Below, piece by piece: positions 1 through 9,584 of a stretch of DNA of 64,000 nucleotides. The position numbers and the translations under genes were made by a program. Location: contig JAMPIV010012160.1 of the NCBI GenBank assembly GCA_024509875.1, positions 568,001 to 632,000 on the forward strand, in the 5' to 3' direction. Within the stretch, counting starts at the first letter, position 1; the number at the start of each line of letters is the position of its first letter. The notes beneath the pieces are model-generated. The model saw nothing but the letters and a program-made list of their open reading frames with translations, was not told where the DNA came from and made no database searches. The DNA comes from Oreohelix idahoensis (Eukaryota; Mollusca; Gastropoda; Stylommatophora; Oreohelicidae).

Positions 1-188
1 AACGTAAATAACTAACTATATAACACTTGCGAATGCGTGTAACACCTAGATAAACAGAAATAAACATAAGAATAAAGAAAATGCAGTAATAAATAAAAAA
101 ATACGTAAATAACATCTTACCTTAAAATCATTCTTGAGTAAGTAGACAATGGATATATATAGTATGTTTAGTTTTGAATGTTGGTGAT

Positions 189-440
189 TTAGGAGGATTC
201 TAGACTTAGAAAATCAGATGGAGAAAATTTATGAGGCTCATCTTCAGAACTGGAGGAACTCAGTCTAATTCTTATAGGAGAAGGGGACTTTGAAGGAGAT
301 CTAACAGGGGCTGGGGCTGATGTTAATGGCTCAGAATCTGAAGGGTTAGAGGTAGGGGTGACTGAAGTTGGTTGTGGCAGTTGCGTCTTGAAAAATGAGA
401 GCAAGGACGTTTGCCTCATTGATGACTTCTTCCTTTCCAT
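189..440 (-). pseudogene. Tigger/pogo transposase C-terminal tail with PIP box
   Basis: This 83-codon ORF begins MERKKSSMRQTSLLSFFKTQ and continues with a Ser/Pro/acidic low-complexity tail. QTSLLSFF fits the PCNA-interacting consensus Qxx(L/I/M)xx(F/Y)(F/Y). Pogo-family transposases are known to carry a C-terminal PCNA-binding motif, which fits its place downstream of the HTH remnant on the same strand. It is in a different frame from the HTH ORF, so the core deletion did not leave an in-frame fusion. The assignment to the same element is inferred from adjacency. Confidence 0.5.
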
Positions 441-460
441 AAGAAATTCTCTGTCACCGA

Positions 461-667
461 CTATTTGGCGTTAGCGTTTGTAATCTCCTCTAACACTTTA
501 GCTTTGTTCTGTACAAGTGTGCTAACTGTAGTGCGAGATACACCTAGCCTGCGGCCTATTTCAGCATTTGAGATACCTTGTTCATTAAGCTTGATTAGCT
601 TAAGCTTTTCTTGCAAATTGAGAACCTTACGGGTTCTTTTAACTTTGTCACTACACTTAGGATCCAT
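461..667 (-). pseudogene. Tigger/pogo transposase N-terminus (CENP-B-type HTH)
   Basis: The first ATG in a good context is at 667 (MDPKCSDKVKRTRKVL), giving about 68 residues before TAG. The stretch with LQEKLKLIKLNEQG, then SNAEIGRRLGVSRTTVSTL, is the classic pogo/CENP-B N-terminal helix-turn-helix that binds terminal repeats. A full Tigger transposase has several hundred residues with a second CENP-B HTH and a DDE domain, and none of that follows. It is therefore a truncated DNA-binding remnant. An upstream in-frame ATG at 688 would add seven residues. Confidence 0.75.
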
Positions 668-1430
668 TATGAGTATATTAAAGCCCACAAATAGGTAGTA
701 TAGGGCCTAATCACAGAAAAAAGTACAGTCTGAATACTGTATACGTGTCTTACAATCACGATATGAACACTGTCATTATACTGTTATGACAAAAATAATA
801 TAGTATGAATAATTTGGTTATTTTAATCACAAAAATAAGTAGTATTACTATGTTTAATCACAAATATAAGAGATTCAATGCAGGCTTAAAAAAACAGTGC
901 GCACTGAACGACTTCTGTTCAAAGACTGAACGACGAAATAAACAAGGTGATGCGCATTTGTGACGAAATGCGACGAAAGAGCGAAGCGAGTGACGAAATT
1001 TTGGAAACGTGGTTATAATTGAAAACCGACGAAACTCAAAGCGACGAAAGTCGAGGTATGCCTGTATGCTGGTTGTATACATACCTTACATTTGACTACT
1101 ACAGAAATAACCACTGTACAAGCATGTAAACTGCTGTGGCACTGGCTTACTGCAAGGGAGCTAACCAAAGTGTTGATCCCTTCCTTCTGACAAAAAAAGA
1201 AGACAAGGGACGGGTGTACAAGAGGTAGCAGTCTGTGAGAAATGAATCATGTGACCATGAGGTTTCACATCTATCTCTAAAACAAAAGGTTATGAGTTTG
1301 ACTTTATATTATTTTCATGAACACTTCTGCTCAACCTGTGACGTGACCTATTCCCTCACTATCAGCAGTTACCCTGTCTACAATATAAGCTAAAAATGTT
1401 TAGGTCATGTATGGAGGTTAGATCTATCAG

Positions 1431-1452
1431 GAGAGAGAGAGAGAGAGAGAGA
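1431..1452. repeat. (GA)n microsatellite
   Basis: There are eleven GA dinucleotides in a row. The rest of 1067-2300 shows no gene, no clear repeat and no convincing synergin exon on either strand. Confidence 0.9.
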
Positions 1453-2313
1453 ACAATTCAACCACAGGCCATTCCAAGATACACTGTGAAAGAACAGTCA
1501 AGAACAAGGGCACTTAAGAGGCTGAGTGAAGCAGCAGAAAAGGCATCATGTTGGCTGTGGAGCAACCTCAACGGGCTATGGAATTTAGGACAGTAATTTA
1601 TATACAACATAATGGTTACTTTAACTATTGCCTCCAGCTAGCGGTATGGATAAGACCAGGAGTGAAGTTAAGAAGAGTTGCAACCAAGGTGGAGTGGGCT
1701 CAATTTGCAGAGCAGGCAGGAAAGACAACAGGAGGTGGACACTTGGGAGTCATGACCAAAGTGGGCCCACCCCCCCCTCAGAGAGTAAAGAAGATAAATG
1801 GCTAGAACACTTGTCCACATTAGGGAAATACTTCTGATGATCAAACTGCCACCTGTTGCATTGCTCTGTATAAAGTTTCCTACCATTAAAATGAACACTA
1901 TCTTCCAAATGTAAATGAAAGGAAAAGAAGACTATTAGTTTAATAAATAAATCCATAAAAATAATTGTCTATTTCAACCAATTCAGGCTTATATAATGTA
2001 ACATGACATCTCTCAATGAAGGGTAAAGAAATTCTATAGGCTCTCTCAATAGTTAATACATTTTTTTAAAATGCTGATTATTTTGAGCACTATGATGTCC
2101 GAGTTTACAAGAAACTGAAAAAATACAACAACAAAATCTACAGTGTTTCAGTATTCAAGGTTGTTCATAGAAGTAGTATTTTTTTTGTTAATAATGGATG
2201 GCGATCCTTGCTAAAGAGCAGTTGTTTTTAACAACTTTCGATGTTGCTAGTACCACTTATAAGACTGTAGGTTTTTTTTTTTCTGGAACTTTAAAAAAAT
2301 GCAATATTTATTG

Positions 2314-2586
2314 AACCCCCAAGTGGAACAGTCCCAATAAAGATGGTTTCACTATTTATGCAGAATGCAAGATCGGCTACCATGGCAAACATGGGAAACT
2401 GAGCCAGCGATCCAGACCTCCAGGATGACCCAGCATTCGCTGATAGGACAACATTAGACAATCCCTGAAGGACCAAGGACTAGATTGGTACCAGGCCAGG
2501 AGGAAGACAGCCGACTGGATAGTGTGGCACTCTCTCTGGCAAACCTCTACACCCCAGGGTATAAGAGGAACGACTAAGTAAGTAAG
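2314..2586 (+). mobile_element. 5'-truncated RTE-like LINE 3' end
   Basis: Translated with stops, the segment gives VEQSQ, RWFHYLCRM, RLPWQTWET and so on. This parallels the last residues of the RT ORF of the fuller element at 55616-58791 (EQSQLRWFGHVCRMG, RLPRQAWET). It ends in CGACTAAGTAAGTAAG, the family's TAAG tail. It is flanked by a near-perfect 13-bp target duplication, GCAATATTTATTG (2301-2313) and GCAATATTTGTTG (2587-2599). Confidence 0.8.
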
Positions 2587-2699
2587 GCAATATTTGTTGT
2601 ATTTTTAAAAAAGAAAGATGATACAACTTTATTTTAAAACTCTTTTTTTTTAAATTCTGATATGACAAAACAGAGGAGTTATGAGACAAGGATGGTTAA

Positions 2700-3180
2700 A
2701 TGCAACATCAAAGGAAATTCATTCAGACTTCTTACCAAATCTATGCTACAAATTCTGCACCGTCTTGTAATTTCCACATTCACAAAAGCATGTGAAACCT
2801 GAACTTCGATAGCAGATACAGAGAGAATAATACAGGCATTATAAAAAATGTGTTACAAAAAAATCCTCAGAATATCAGACATGGATTTGATAAAAAATGA
2901 ACAGAAGTATACACTTGTAGAAATATAATAGGATCATATGACGGCCTTCTCAAAACAATAAAGAGATGGAAGCTAACATGGTATGGCCACTTATCAAGAT
3001 CACATAGGCTACCAAATATTGTCCTTCAAGGCACAGTGCAAGGAAACAGACATGCCAAAATAAAAATAAAAATAAAAAAGAAACTGATGACAACATAAAA
3101 GAATGGACAAAATTCGACCTGTCATAGAACTAAACAGATTAACAATCAACAGCCAAAGTGGCAACTACTAGTCTTGGCCT
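2700..3180 (+). pseudogene. Degenerate LINE reverse transcriptase C-terminus
   Basis: With stops and frameshifts, the plus strand reads TKACET, then ADTERIIQAL, KMCYKKILRISDMDLIKNEQ, HGMATYQDHIGY and LSFKAQCKETDMPK. This is the order typical of the APE-type LINE region after the RT domain (GCETW, then KCYRRML, then WFGH, then GRPRK). No intact frame remains. It is an old fragment, unrelated to the adjacent RTE tail. Confidence 0.55.
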
Positions 3181-3429
3181 CATCACATTGGCCAGGTATT
3201 ACAAGTCAAGTTATAACAAAACATTTCTCAACAAAAAACTGAGACACTAAAAGAACTGCCAAATACCCGATGTATAGTTTCTTACAAGAACTTTTTATTT
3301 TTATCATGACTCATGATTCCTTTTGTGTGCTGGGGGAGCAGGGTGTGCAATGTTAATATTTGCTAATGAACACCTTTATCCAATATTCAAATAACAATTT
3401 TACAGCAAATATCATGATAATTTCCCTTT

Positions 3430-3560
3430 TTGCTCCTCATGAAGCAAGGGGCCACTACCGCTCCTGGTTCCCAATGTTGACACCACAGCAGTTATGTGCT
3501 CTGGAAGTAATGGTTTCTGTAGTAATTTATGTTACATGATGAGGTTGCCATGATAAACTT
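3430..3560 (-). repeat. Dispersed ~130-bp repeat family, copy 1
   Basis: On the minus strand this contains GGCAACCTCATCATGTAACA, then CTACAGAAACCATTACTTC and a closing block near CTTCATGAGGAGC. The same layout occurs at 4560, 11500, 17325, 28130, 29440, 29618, 47783, 59440 and 62165. It has no coding capacity. It is probably a SINE or nonautonomous element; the family is unknown to me. Confidence 0.5.
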
Positions 3561-3756
3561 TATAATAGTCAGCTTTTGTCACACATCCAAGAGACAGCAG
3601 TAGGCACATTCTTTCTTCGTCTCCTTACAGACCCCCTGGAACTACACGGGACATAGCAAATATGACACATGTACAAATTTGTGTCACAAGTAAGAAAAAA
3701 CAAAACAAAAACTTGTTGACAAACAGTGAGACAGACGAAAGACGCAGAAAACCAAC

Positions 3757-4498
3757 CTTGAAACATTCTTGCTGGTTTGTTGCTGCGGTAACTGATAACT
3801 GGACAAAGTCGCTGGGTCATCTCTGACTTTGAAGAGGCCCATAATCTCATTGGTTCCCAAATTCTGCTTCTTGATTGTGACAAACTTCCCCTTGACGTCA
3901 CCGCTATCTGTCTCTTCTGTGCCTACAACCACCGCACTGCCTTTTGTAGCCCCATCTCCAACATCACTAAAGTCACACCAGTCATCGTCATCAACATTAG
4001 TTTTATCATCTGAATATGAAACATCTTTCAACTGATCTATATTACCTCCTGCTGCTGCACTCTGGGAAAATTTCTCAAAAGGTTTGTCACTGTTCACATA
4101 TGATGTATTCTGTGCAAAATTTCCCCACTCATCTTCGGCTTTCAACATTCTTTCTAGGTCAATTCTGACAGATGGTGACACAAATGTTCTCCCTGATAAC
4201 CCAGCGCTGACAGCAAAACCTGACGTGCTCAGTTTATTGATGCTACTGTCATTTAAACTACCTGACTGTCCCACAAAATCACTTCGGTGGTAGCGACCAT
4301 CACCACCATTATCAGCAGCGATGACTTCAAAGTCACTGACAGTGCCTGCACTATTTTTATTCCACCCTACTTCTGCAATTGTGGAATCTTGATCACTCAA
4401 GCTGTTGAATGAAAGTTGATCTCCAGATTTTGACAAATCCAAACCCCAACCTTTGGACGGGGTGGAAGTTGAGCTGGGTTCATCTCCAAACACAGAAC
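3757..4498 (-). CDS. SYNRG: Gamma-synergin exon (acidic motif DDDDWCDFSD)
   Basis: Gamma-synergin is a cytosolic adaptor partner that binds the AP-1 gamma-appendage at trans-Golgi and endosomal membranes. The acceptor is TTTCAG before 4498 and the donor is CAAG|GTTGGT after 3757. The exon enters with two bases, so G|GT makes the Gly codon left open by the exon at 9585-10409, and it exits in phase 2. It encodes about 247 residues, Ser/Asp rich, beginning SVFGDEPSSTSTPSKGWGLD. DDDDWCDFSD in its latter half matches the acidic Phe/Trp motifs of synergin that dock on gamma-ear. The next exon, which would lead toward the conserved C-terminal region, was not found to the left and is probably outside the window. 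Confidence 0.88.
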
Positions 4499-4559
4499 CT
4501 GAAATTTGATAACAATATCATTACCCTTAACTGCAAACAATGAATGGAGTATACACCCT

Positions 4560-4700
4560 TTATGCTCCTACTGGAACTAGGCATCACCACTGCATCTGAA
4601 CCACATACACAAAGCCTGTACCCAAAAATGTAATGTACTCCTGAAGTAGTGGTTTCTATAATAAATGTTTGTACATGATCAAGTTGTTGTTGTCTAACTA
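4560..4700 (-). repeat. Dispersed ~130-bp repeat family, copy 2 (degenerate)
   Basis: On the minus strand it reads like the 3430 copy: CATGTACAAACATTTATTA, then TAGAAACCACTACTTCAGG and a terminal CCAGTAGGAGCATA. It is more decayed, and was identified by shared block order only. Confidence 0.35.
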
Positions 4701-4891
4701 AGGTGCCGAGCTCATTGATCTTTCATTGCCAATGCCAAGCTGAAGAATTTGCCTGTGTTCTGTAGCTGTTGAGCGATGAAGTTCTTTATCCTGCAACTCT
4801 GAACTCATTTTTTGTTTTAACAGAAATTAAGTTTTACCGAGGTAATTAAGGAAAAATGAGAATTGAGTTAAATAAGGTACTATATCTGTTG

Positions 4892-4931
4892 ACCTCTACA
4901 CCTCACGGTAGAAGGGGAATGACTAAGTAAG
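4892..4931 (+). mobile_element. 40-bp RTE-like tail insertion with 14-bp TSD
   Basis: The 40 bases run from ACCTCTACACCTCACGG to GACTAAGTAAG and match the 3' terminus of the RTE-like LINE at 55616-58791. TACTATATCTGTTG lies directly on both sides (4878-4891 and 4932-4945), a perfect 14-bp target duplication. This is an extremely 5'-truncated insertion that consists of little more than the 3' tail. Confidence 0.75.
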
Positions 4932-4984
4932 TACTATATCTGTTGTTTTAACTTTTTTTTTTTTTTTTTAACTTTTCCTGCCCC

Positions 4985-5212
4985 TGTCCATCCGCTCTCA
5001 CCTATCCCCAGGATGTGTAACCCATAGTCTCTCATCTCTGCCATGACCTGTCCCAGTCTACCTGTCTCGTACATTGTCCTGACATTCCAAAATCCTATTC
5101 TTGTATCCTGTTTTGCGGTCAGGACATCCGTTTTCATGTCAGTGGCTTCCTTTCGGCTTTCACCACTGACAGTCATACGAGCCACAGACTCCGAATGTCC
5201 ATCCCGCAGCAA
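4985..5212 (-). pseudogene. LINE apurinic endonuclease N-terminus (inverted segment)
   Basis: The minus strand reads TRIGFWNVRTMYETGRLGQV, then EMRDYGLHILGIGESGWTG. This is the first strand and first helix of an APE-like endonuclease, with the N-terminal Asn (WNVRT) and Glu (ESGWTG) positions. In databases this fold is often labelled craniofacial development protein 2-like because of LINE contamination. It ends in a long A run (about 4949-4968 as T on plus). The remaining catalytic motifs (GDLN, SDHH) are absent. It is a broken piece of the element 4947-7790. Confidence 0.75.
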
Positions 5213-5565
5213 AGTTTGTTCATTTGATGTTGTTTCCGTAACTTCATTATTTTTTTTACATAGACAGGGGTGTCAGCCCTATGCTAAAACCCCCAACCTG
5301 GAGGACCAGGGTACCAGCTTTTGTCTGACCCCTACCCACACAGACCAGTCCAGCTTGGTTGAACCTACCAGGAGTAAAACTCCCACTGGCATAGCTCTGG
5401 GGATTGTCAGGGTACGCAAGCTGCCATACCGCTACAAGGTATAGGTACCATTGATGGCAACAGGAGAGACAGTGCTTTGCTCTGGAAGAGAGGATGGACA
5501 GCACAGTGAAGGCGTAGCCATTATTCTGCAGAAAGGGATGGAAAGGACATTACTGGGAATAATAA

Positions 5566-7749
5566 GAAGTGAAACTAGGAAGGGCTGGGCCAACTGTGGC
5601 TACACAGAAAAGGTTTGACATCAGCGGATTGGGGGACCCCCTTGCCAGAGAAGCTTTTGCAGCCGACATTAAGAAACGATATCAATTTGCCAAAAGCCAG
5701 GAAAAGACATTGACTGGTGATGTGGACTGGAGTTTCAACACCATTTCAACAGTATATAAGGAAAGTAGCAAATCATGCTTGGGATTCCAGGAAAGGAAGA
5801 AGCAAGACTGGATAACACCAGAAACACTAAACACCATAAAGATGAGAAAGGAAATGAAAAGAAAGAAAACAGAAGCAAAGTCCCCCAGGTTAAAGCAACT
5901 ATATAGCGAACAGTACAGCCAGCTGGACAGGGAAGTTAAACGCCAAACCCGAGCCAACAAAAGGAATTTCCTAGACGATCTTGCAAAACAGGCAGAAGAG
6001 GCAGCACTGAGAAATGAACAAAGCACAGTATACAAAATAACTAAATTCATCAGCGGAAAACAAGGTGCAAACAATATTACATTAGTAAGAGATAAGCAAG
6101 GAAATCTCATCAAGACAGCAGAGGGACAGGAAACAAGATGGGCAGAGCACTTCAGAGAAACTCTGAACAAGGAAATACCAGAGACACAATTGAATGTTCC
6201 TGAGGCTGAAAACGATCTAGATGTAAATACAGACATTCCACGAAAAGAAGAAATCATCACAGCAATCAAAGGGTTAAAGAACGGTAAAGCTCCGGGCCAT
6301 GATAACTTAAATGCAGAGCTATTTAAGACAGACCCTGAGCTAGCAGCAGAACTATTAGAACCACTATTTGCACAAGTGTGGAAAACGGGGACAACACCAT
6401 CAGAGTGGAACAAAGGAATAATTGTCAAATTGCCCAAAAAGGGAGATCTTGCAGACTGCAATAATTGGAGAGGAATCACTCTTCTCTCAGTTCCCAGCAA
6501 AATACTAGGCAGGATAATTATACAGAGAATTTCAAAGGCAGTAGACTACAAACTGAGGAAAGAACAAGCAGGATTTAGAAAGAACAGAAGATGTGTAGAC
6601 CATATATTCACTCTCAGGAACATTATAGAGCAGTGCTCAGAATGGCAAAGACAGCTTTACATAAATTTTGTTGATTTTGAAAAGGCTTTTGACAGCATAC
6701 ATAGGGACAGTTTATGGAAAATACTGAGGGCTTATGGAATTCCAAGCTGCATAGTGACAATCATAAAAAGCCTCTATGCCAACTTTACGTGTAGTGTTGG
6801 GCAGAGCAACCTAACCTTCGAGGTGAAGACGGGAGTGCGGCGGGGATGCCCCTTGTCGGCCACTCTTTTTTTGACAGTCGTGGACTGGGTGGTGCGCCGG
6901 ACGGCAGAGGGCAGTCCGGGAGGAGTGGGATGGACTGCGTTTTCTACATTGGAGGATCTGGAGTGTGCAGATGACATTGCACTGCTGGCACATTCGCGTC
7001 AACACATCCAGGAAAAAACGGATAGACTTAATAAATTTAGCCAGCAGGTGGGCTTGAACATCAATTTAAAGAGGTCTGGGGTCGTGGCGCTCGGTGTGGG
7101 CAGCCCTGGGCCCATATCAGTAGGGAATCAGCAATTGGTACAGACAGATACCTTCACATACCTAGGAAGCATAGTAACACCAGACGGTGGGGCGGGCAAA
7201 GACATCAACATCAGAATGAATAAGGCAAGAACAGCCTTCTTTAGCCTAAACAACATCTGGAAGTCCTCCCAATACAGCACAAGCACAAAATTAAGATTAT
7301 ACCAGAGCTGCGTGCTTTCTGTGCTTCTCTATGGTGCGGAATGCTGGAGAGTCACAGAGAAGGAAATGTCAAAATTGTCCTCTTTTCACACAACATGCCT
7401 AAGAAAAATTCACCGCATCTTTTGGCCGAATACCATCACCAACCAAGATCTGCTTACTCGTAGCAAGCAAGAGGACATGCACACCATCATAGCTGGCAGA
7501 CGCTGGAGCTGGGTTGGTCATGTCCTCAGAAGAGACCCCGATGCCATCACAAGAACAGCTATGCTTTGGACCCCTGAAGGAAAGCGAAAGAGAGGCCGAC
7601 CAAAAACAACTTGGCGGAGGACCGTGGAGGCTGAGATGCAAAGAATGAACCAGAGTTGGGGCACTGTACGAAGGATGGCCACCGACCGTGCAAAGTGGAA
7701 TCAATTTGTTGTTGCCCTACAAGACGCCACTAGGCGTGATGGCCACTGA
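5566..7749 (+). CDS. LINE reverse transcriptase ORF (RT plus C-terminal domain)
   Basis: The frame is open for about 727 codons after an upstream TAA at 5563. The codon at 5569 is GTG, and the first real ATG is near 5842, so the start is artificial: the frame is a continuation of a deleted endonuclease. It begins near KLGRAGPTVATQKRFDI, the usual endonuclease-to-RT linker. RT motifs are visible: GKAPGHDNLNAELF, LSVPSKILGRI, FVDFEKAFDS (about residue 370) and the catalytic box as CADDIALL (about residue 467, where Y/FADD is usual). The C-terminus has WSWVGHVLRRDPD and GKRKRGRPKTTWRR, typical of this LINE group. The frame is uninterrupted, which suggests a young copy, but without an endonuclease it cannot be autonomous. 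Confidence 0.85.
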   Translation, partial: EVKLGRAGPTVATQKRFDISGLGDPLAREAFAADIKKRYQFAKSQEKTLTGDVDWSFNTISTVYKESSKSCLGFQERKKQDWITPETLNTIKMRKEMKRKKTEAKSPRLKQLYSEQYSQLDREVKRQTRANKRNFLDDLAKQAEEAALRNEQSTVYKITKFISGKQGANNITLVRDKQGNLIKTAEGQETRWAEHFRETLNKEIPETQLNVPEAENDLDVNTDIPRKEEIITAIKGLKNGKAPGHDNLNAELFKTDPELAAELLEPLFAQVWKTGTTPSEWNKGIIVKLPKKGDLADCNNWRGITLLSVPSKILGRIIIQRISKAVDYKLRKEQAGFRKNRRCVDHIFTLRNIIEQCSEWQRQLYINFVDFEKAFDSIHRDSLWKILRAYGIPSCIVTIIKSLYANFTCSVGQSNLTFEVKTGVRRGCPLSATLFLTVVDWVVRRTAEGSPGGVGWTAFSTLEDLECADDIALLAHSRQHIQEKTDRLNKFSQQVGLNINLKRSGVVALGVGSPGPISVGNQQLVQTDTFTYLGSIVTPDGGAGKDINIRMNKARTAFFSLNNIWKSSQYSTSTKLRLYQSCVLSVLLYGAECWRVTEKEMSKLSSFHTTCLRKIHRIFWPNTITNQDLLTRSKQEDMHTIIAGRRWSWVGHVLRRDPDAITRTAMLWTPEGKRKRGRPKTTWRRTVEAEMQRMNQSWGTVRRMATDRAKWNQFVVALQDATRRDGH

Positions 7750-7800
7750 CTGCTTTGACGGATGGTGGTTAAGGATCGAAGAAGAAGAAGATATCTGTTG

Positions 7801-7840
7801 ACCTCTACACCTCACGGTAGAAGGGGAACGACTAAGTAAG
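7801..7840 (+). mobile_element. Second copy of the 40-bp RTE-like tail (in duplicated flank)
   Basis: This is identical to 4892-4931 except for one base (GGGGAAC instead of GGGGAAT). It sits in the 65-bp repeat that follows the GAA tail of the LINE, so it is best read as part of a duplicated target, not an independent insertion. Confidence 0.7.
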
Positions 7841-8049
7841 TACTATATCTGTTGTCCCAATGATAAAAAAATTAGACTGTTCAACCCACAAGTAAAATCT
7901 AACCCACTCTGTTGTTCAGTTATGTGACACTAAATCAAGAAAAAATATCACATTCAAACTCTAGACAGTCACCATGAGATGCCTCAGCTGTATATTGTGT
8001 CTAAAATAACCACATGAAATAACAGACACAACCAAACAACAACCACTAC

Positions 8050-9215
8050 AGCTGGAGGTTGCAGAGAGAAAGTGGAGACACAAACACCTAACACAGCTGG
8101 AGGTAGCAGAGAGAAAGTGGAGACACAAACACCTAACACAGCTGGAGGTTGCAGAAAGTGGAGACACAAACACCTAACACAGCTGGAGGTAGCAGAGAGA
8201 AAGTGGAGACACAAACACCTAACACAGCTGGAGGTAGCAGAGAGAAAGTGGAGACACAAACATCTAACACAGCTGGAGGTTGCAGAGAGAAAGTGGAGAC
8301 ACAAACACCTAACACAGCTGGAGGTTGCAGAAAGTGGAGACACAAACACCTAACACAGCTGGAGGTTGCAGAAAGTGGAGACACAAACACCTAACACAGC
8401 TGGAGGTTGCAGAAAGTGGAGACACAAACACCTAACACAGCTGGAGGTAGCAGAGAGAAAGTGGAGACACAAACACCTAACACAGCTGGAGGTAGCAGAG
8501 AGAAAGTGGAGACACAAACACCTAACACAGCTGGAGGTTGCAGAAAGTGGAGACACAAACACCTAACACAGCTGGAGGTAGCAGAGAGAAAGTGGAGACA
8601 CAAACACCTAACACAGCTGGAGGTAGCAGAGAGAAAGTGGAGACACAAACATCTAACACAGCTGGAGGTTGCAGAGAGAAAGTGGAGACACAAACACCTA
8701 ACACAGCTGGAGGTTGCAGAAAGTGGAGACACAAACACCTAACACAGCTGGAGGTTGCAGAAAGTGGAGACACAAACACCTAACACAGCTGGAGGTTGCA
8801 GAAAGTGGAGACACAAACACCTAACACAGCTGGAGATAGCAGAGAGAAAGTGGAGACACAAACACCTAACACAGCTGGAGGTAGCAGAGAGAAAGTGGAG
8901 ACACAAACATCTAACACAGCTGGAGGTTGCAGAGAGAAAGTGGAGACACAAACACCTAACACAGCTGGAGGTTGCAGAAAGTGGAGACACAAACACCTAA
9001 CACAGCTGGAGGTAGCAGAGAGAAAGTGGAGACACAAACACCTAACACAGCTGGAGGTAGCAGAGAGAAAGTGGAGACACAAACACCTAACTCAGCTGGA
9101 GGTTGCAGAGAGAAAGTGGAGACACAAACACAGCTAGAGGTTGCAGAGAGAAAGTGGAGACACAAACACAGCTAGAGGTTGCAGAGAGAAAGTGGAGACA
9201 CAAACAACCAACCAG
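8050..9215. repeat. 41/45-bp minisatellite derived from a LINE RT C-terminus
   Basis: About 27 units alternate between a 45-bp form (with GCAGAGAGAAAGTGG) and a 41-bp form (with GCAGAAAGTGG), each ending ACACAAACACCTAACACAGC. A block of nine or so units recurs with a spacing of about 389 bp (8133 versus 8522), so there is higher-order structure. The right edge runs into ERKWRHKQPTSIARYALDW and QGKRRVVRPKRT (plus strand), recognisable as the WIGHTLR...GKR..GRPK region of a LINE. The array is thus an amplified slice of that LINE. Long ORFs on both strands are by-products of the repeat. Confidence 0.9.
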
Positions 9216-9425
9216 TATTGCCAGATATGCCCTTGACTGGAAATCACAAGGAAAACGAAGAGTGGTAAGGCCAAAAAGAACCTAGACAGGATGGTGTAAG
9301 TGGAAACCAAGGCAACCAGGATCTCACTGACAAATCAAAAGATGACCCAAAATAGTAACTAGTGGTCAGCAACAATTAACAGCCTGATGCTCCACACAGA
9401 AGTAATAATGATGATGATGATGGTG
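9216..9425 (+). pseudogene. LINE 3' end fragment with ATG-type tail
   Basis: The reading SIARYALDWKSQGKRRVV continues the array, then a degenerate C-terminus leads to GATGCTCCACACAGAAG and a short (ATG)n tail at about 9408-9423. It looks like the 3' end of the LINE whose internal part became the 8.05-9.2 kb array. Confidence 0.5.
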
Positions 9426-9584
9426 ATAAATAAGGTGAAAAAGGATAGATAACTTAATTAAATCTAACAATGTTTGTTTCCTTCCTTGCTTGCTCAAAAT
9501 GTCTGATAAGTTTTCAGTAGTTATGCAAATAAGTCTTTCAGAGACGGACAAGAGCTAATAATATAAGAATGTAATTGTTGTTAC

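Larger units (their letters stand above)
189..1064 (-). mobile_element. Tigger/pogo-like DNA transposon relic
   Basis: The right end reads, on the minus strand, CAGGCATACCTCGACTTTCG starting at 1064, next to TA at 1065-1066. This matches the known Tigger terminal repeat style and its TA target duplication. Reading inward on the minus strand come a noncoding leader, an N-terminal helix-turn-helix ORF (667-461) and a C-terminal tail ORF (440-189). The DDE catalytic core that should lie between them is missing. I could not find the opposite terminal repeat before position 1, so the element runs off the window or is truncated. The family call is firm; the extent is not. Confidence 0.75.
4947..7790 (+). 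mobile_element. APE-type LINE with inverted 5' end (twin-primed)
   Basis: The 3' part (about 5450-7790) is on the plus strand: a short endonuclease stretch, the RT ORF and a GAAGAAGAAG tail. The 5' part (about 4947-5450), with leader and endonuclease N-terminus, is on the minus strand. The inverted part stops at the residues WTGAGK, and the direct part resumes at ETVLCSGREDGQHSEG, which is where the parent protein would continue. This is the signature of twin priming. A second break near 5556-5566 removes most of the endonuclease. The whole lies between 65-bp direct repeats (4882-4946 and 7791-7855). Confidence 0.8.

Noticed and set aside
1396..1898. Several short overlapping ORFs on both strands
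   Set aside because: No motif, no splice borders compatible with the synergin chain, and mutually overlapping frames.
3569..3756. Minus-strand SRGSVRRRRKNVPTAVSW as a terminal synergin exon
   Set aside because: An acceptor can be imagined at CGTGTAG, but the text lies beside a dispersed repeat, ends after about 24 codons and bears no likeness to the synergin C-terminus.
5682..6500. 272-codon minus-strand ORF
   Set aside because: It is antisense to the LINE RT frame, which carries the real motifs.
8050..9215. Long ORFs on both strands (e.g. WRHKHLTQLEVAE repeats)
   Set aside because: They follow the minisatellite unit, vary with unit length and have no start context; the underlying sequence is a LINE slice.
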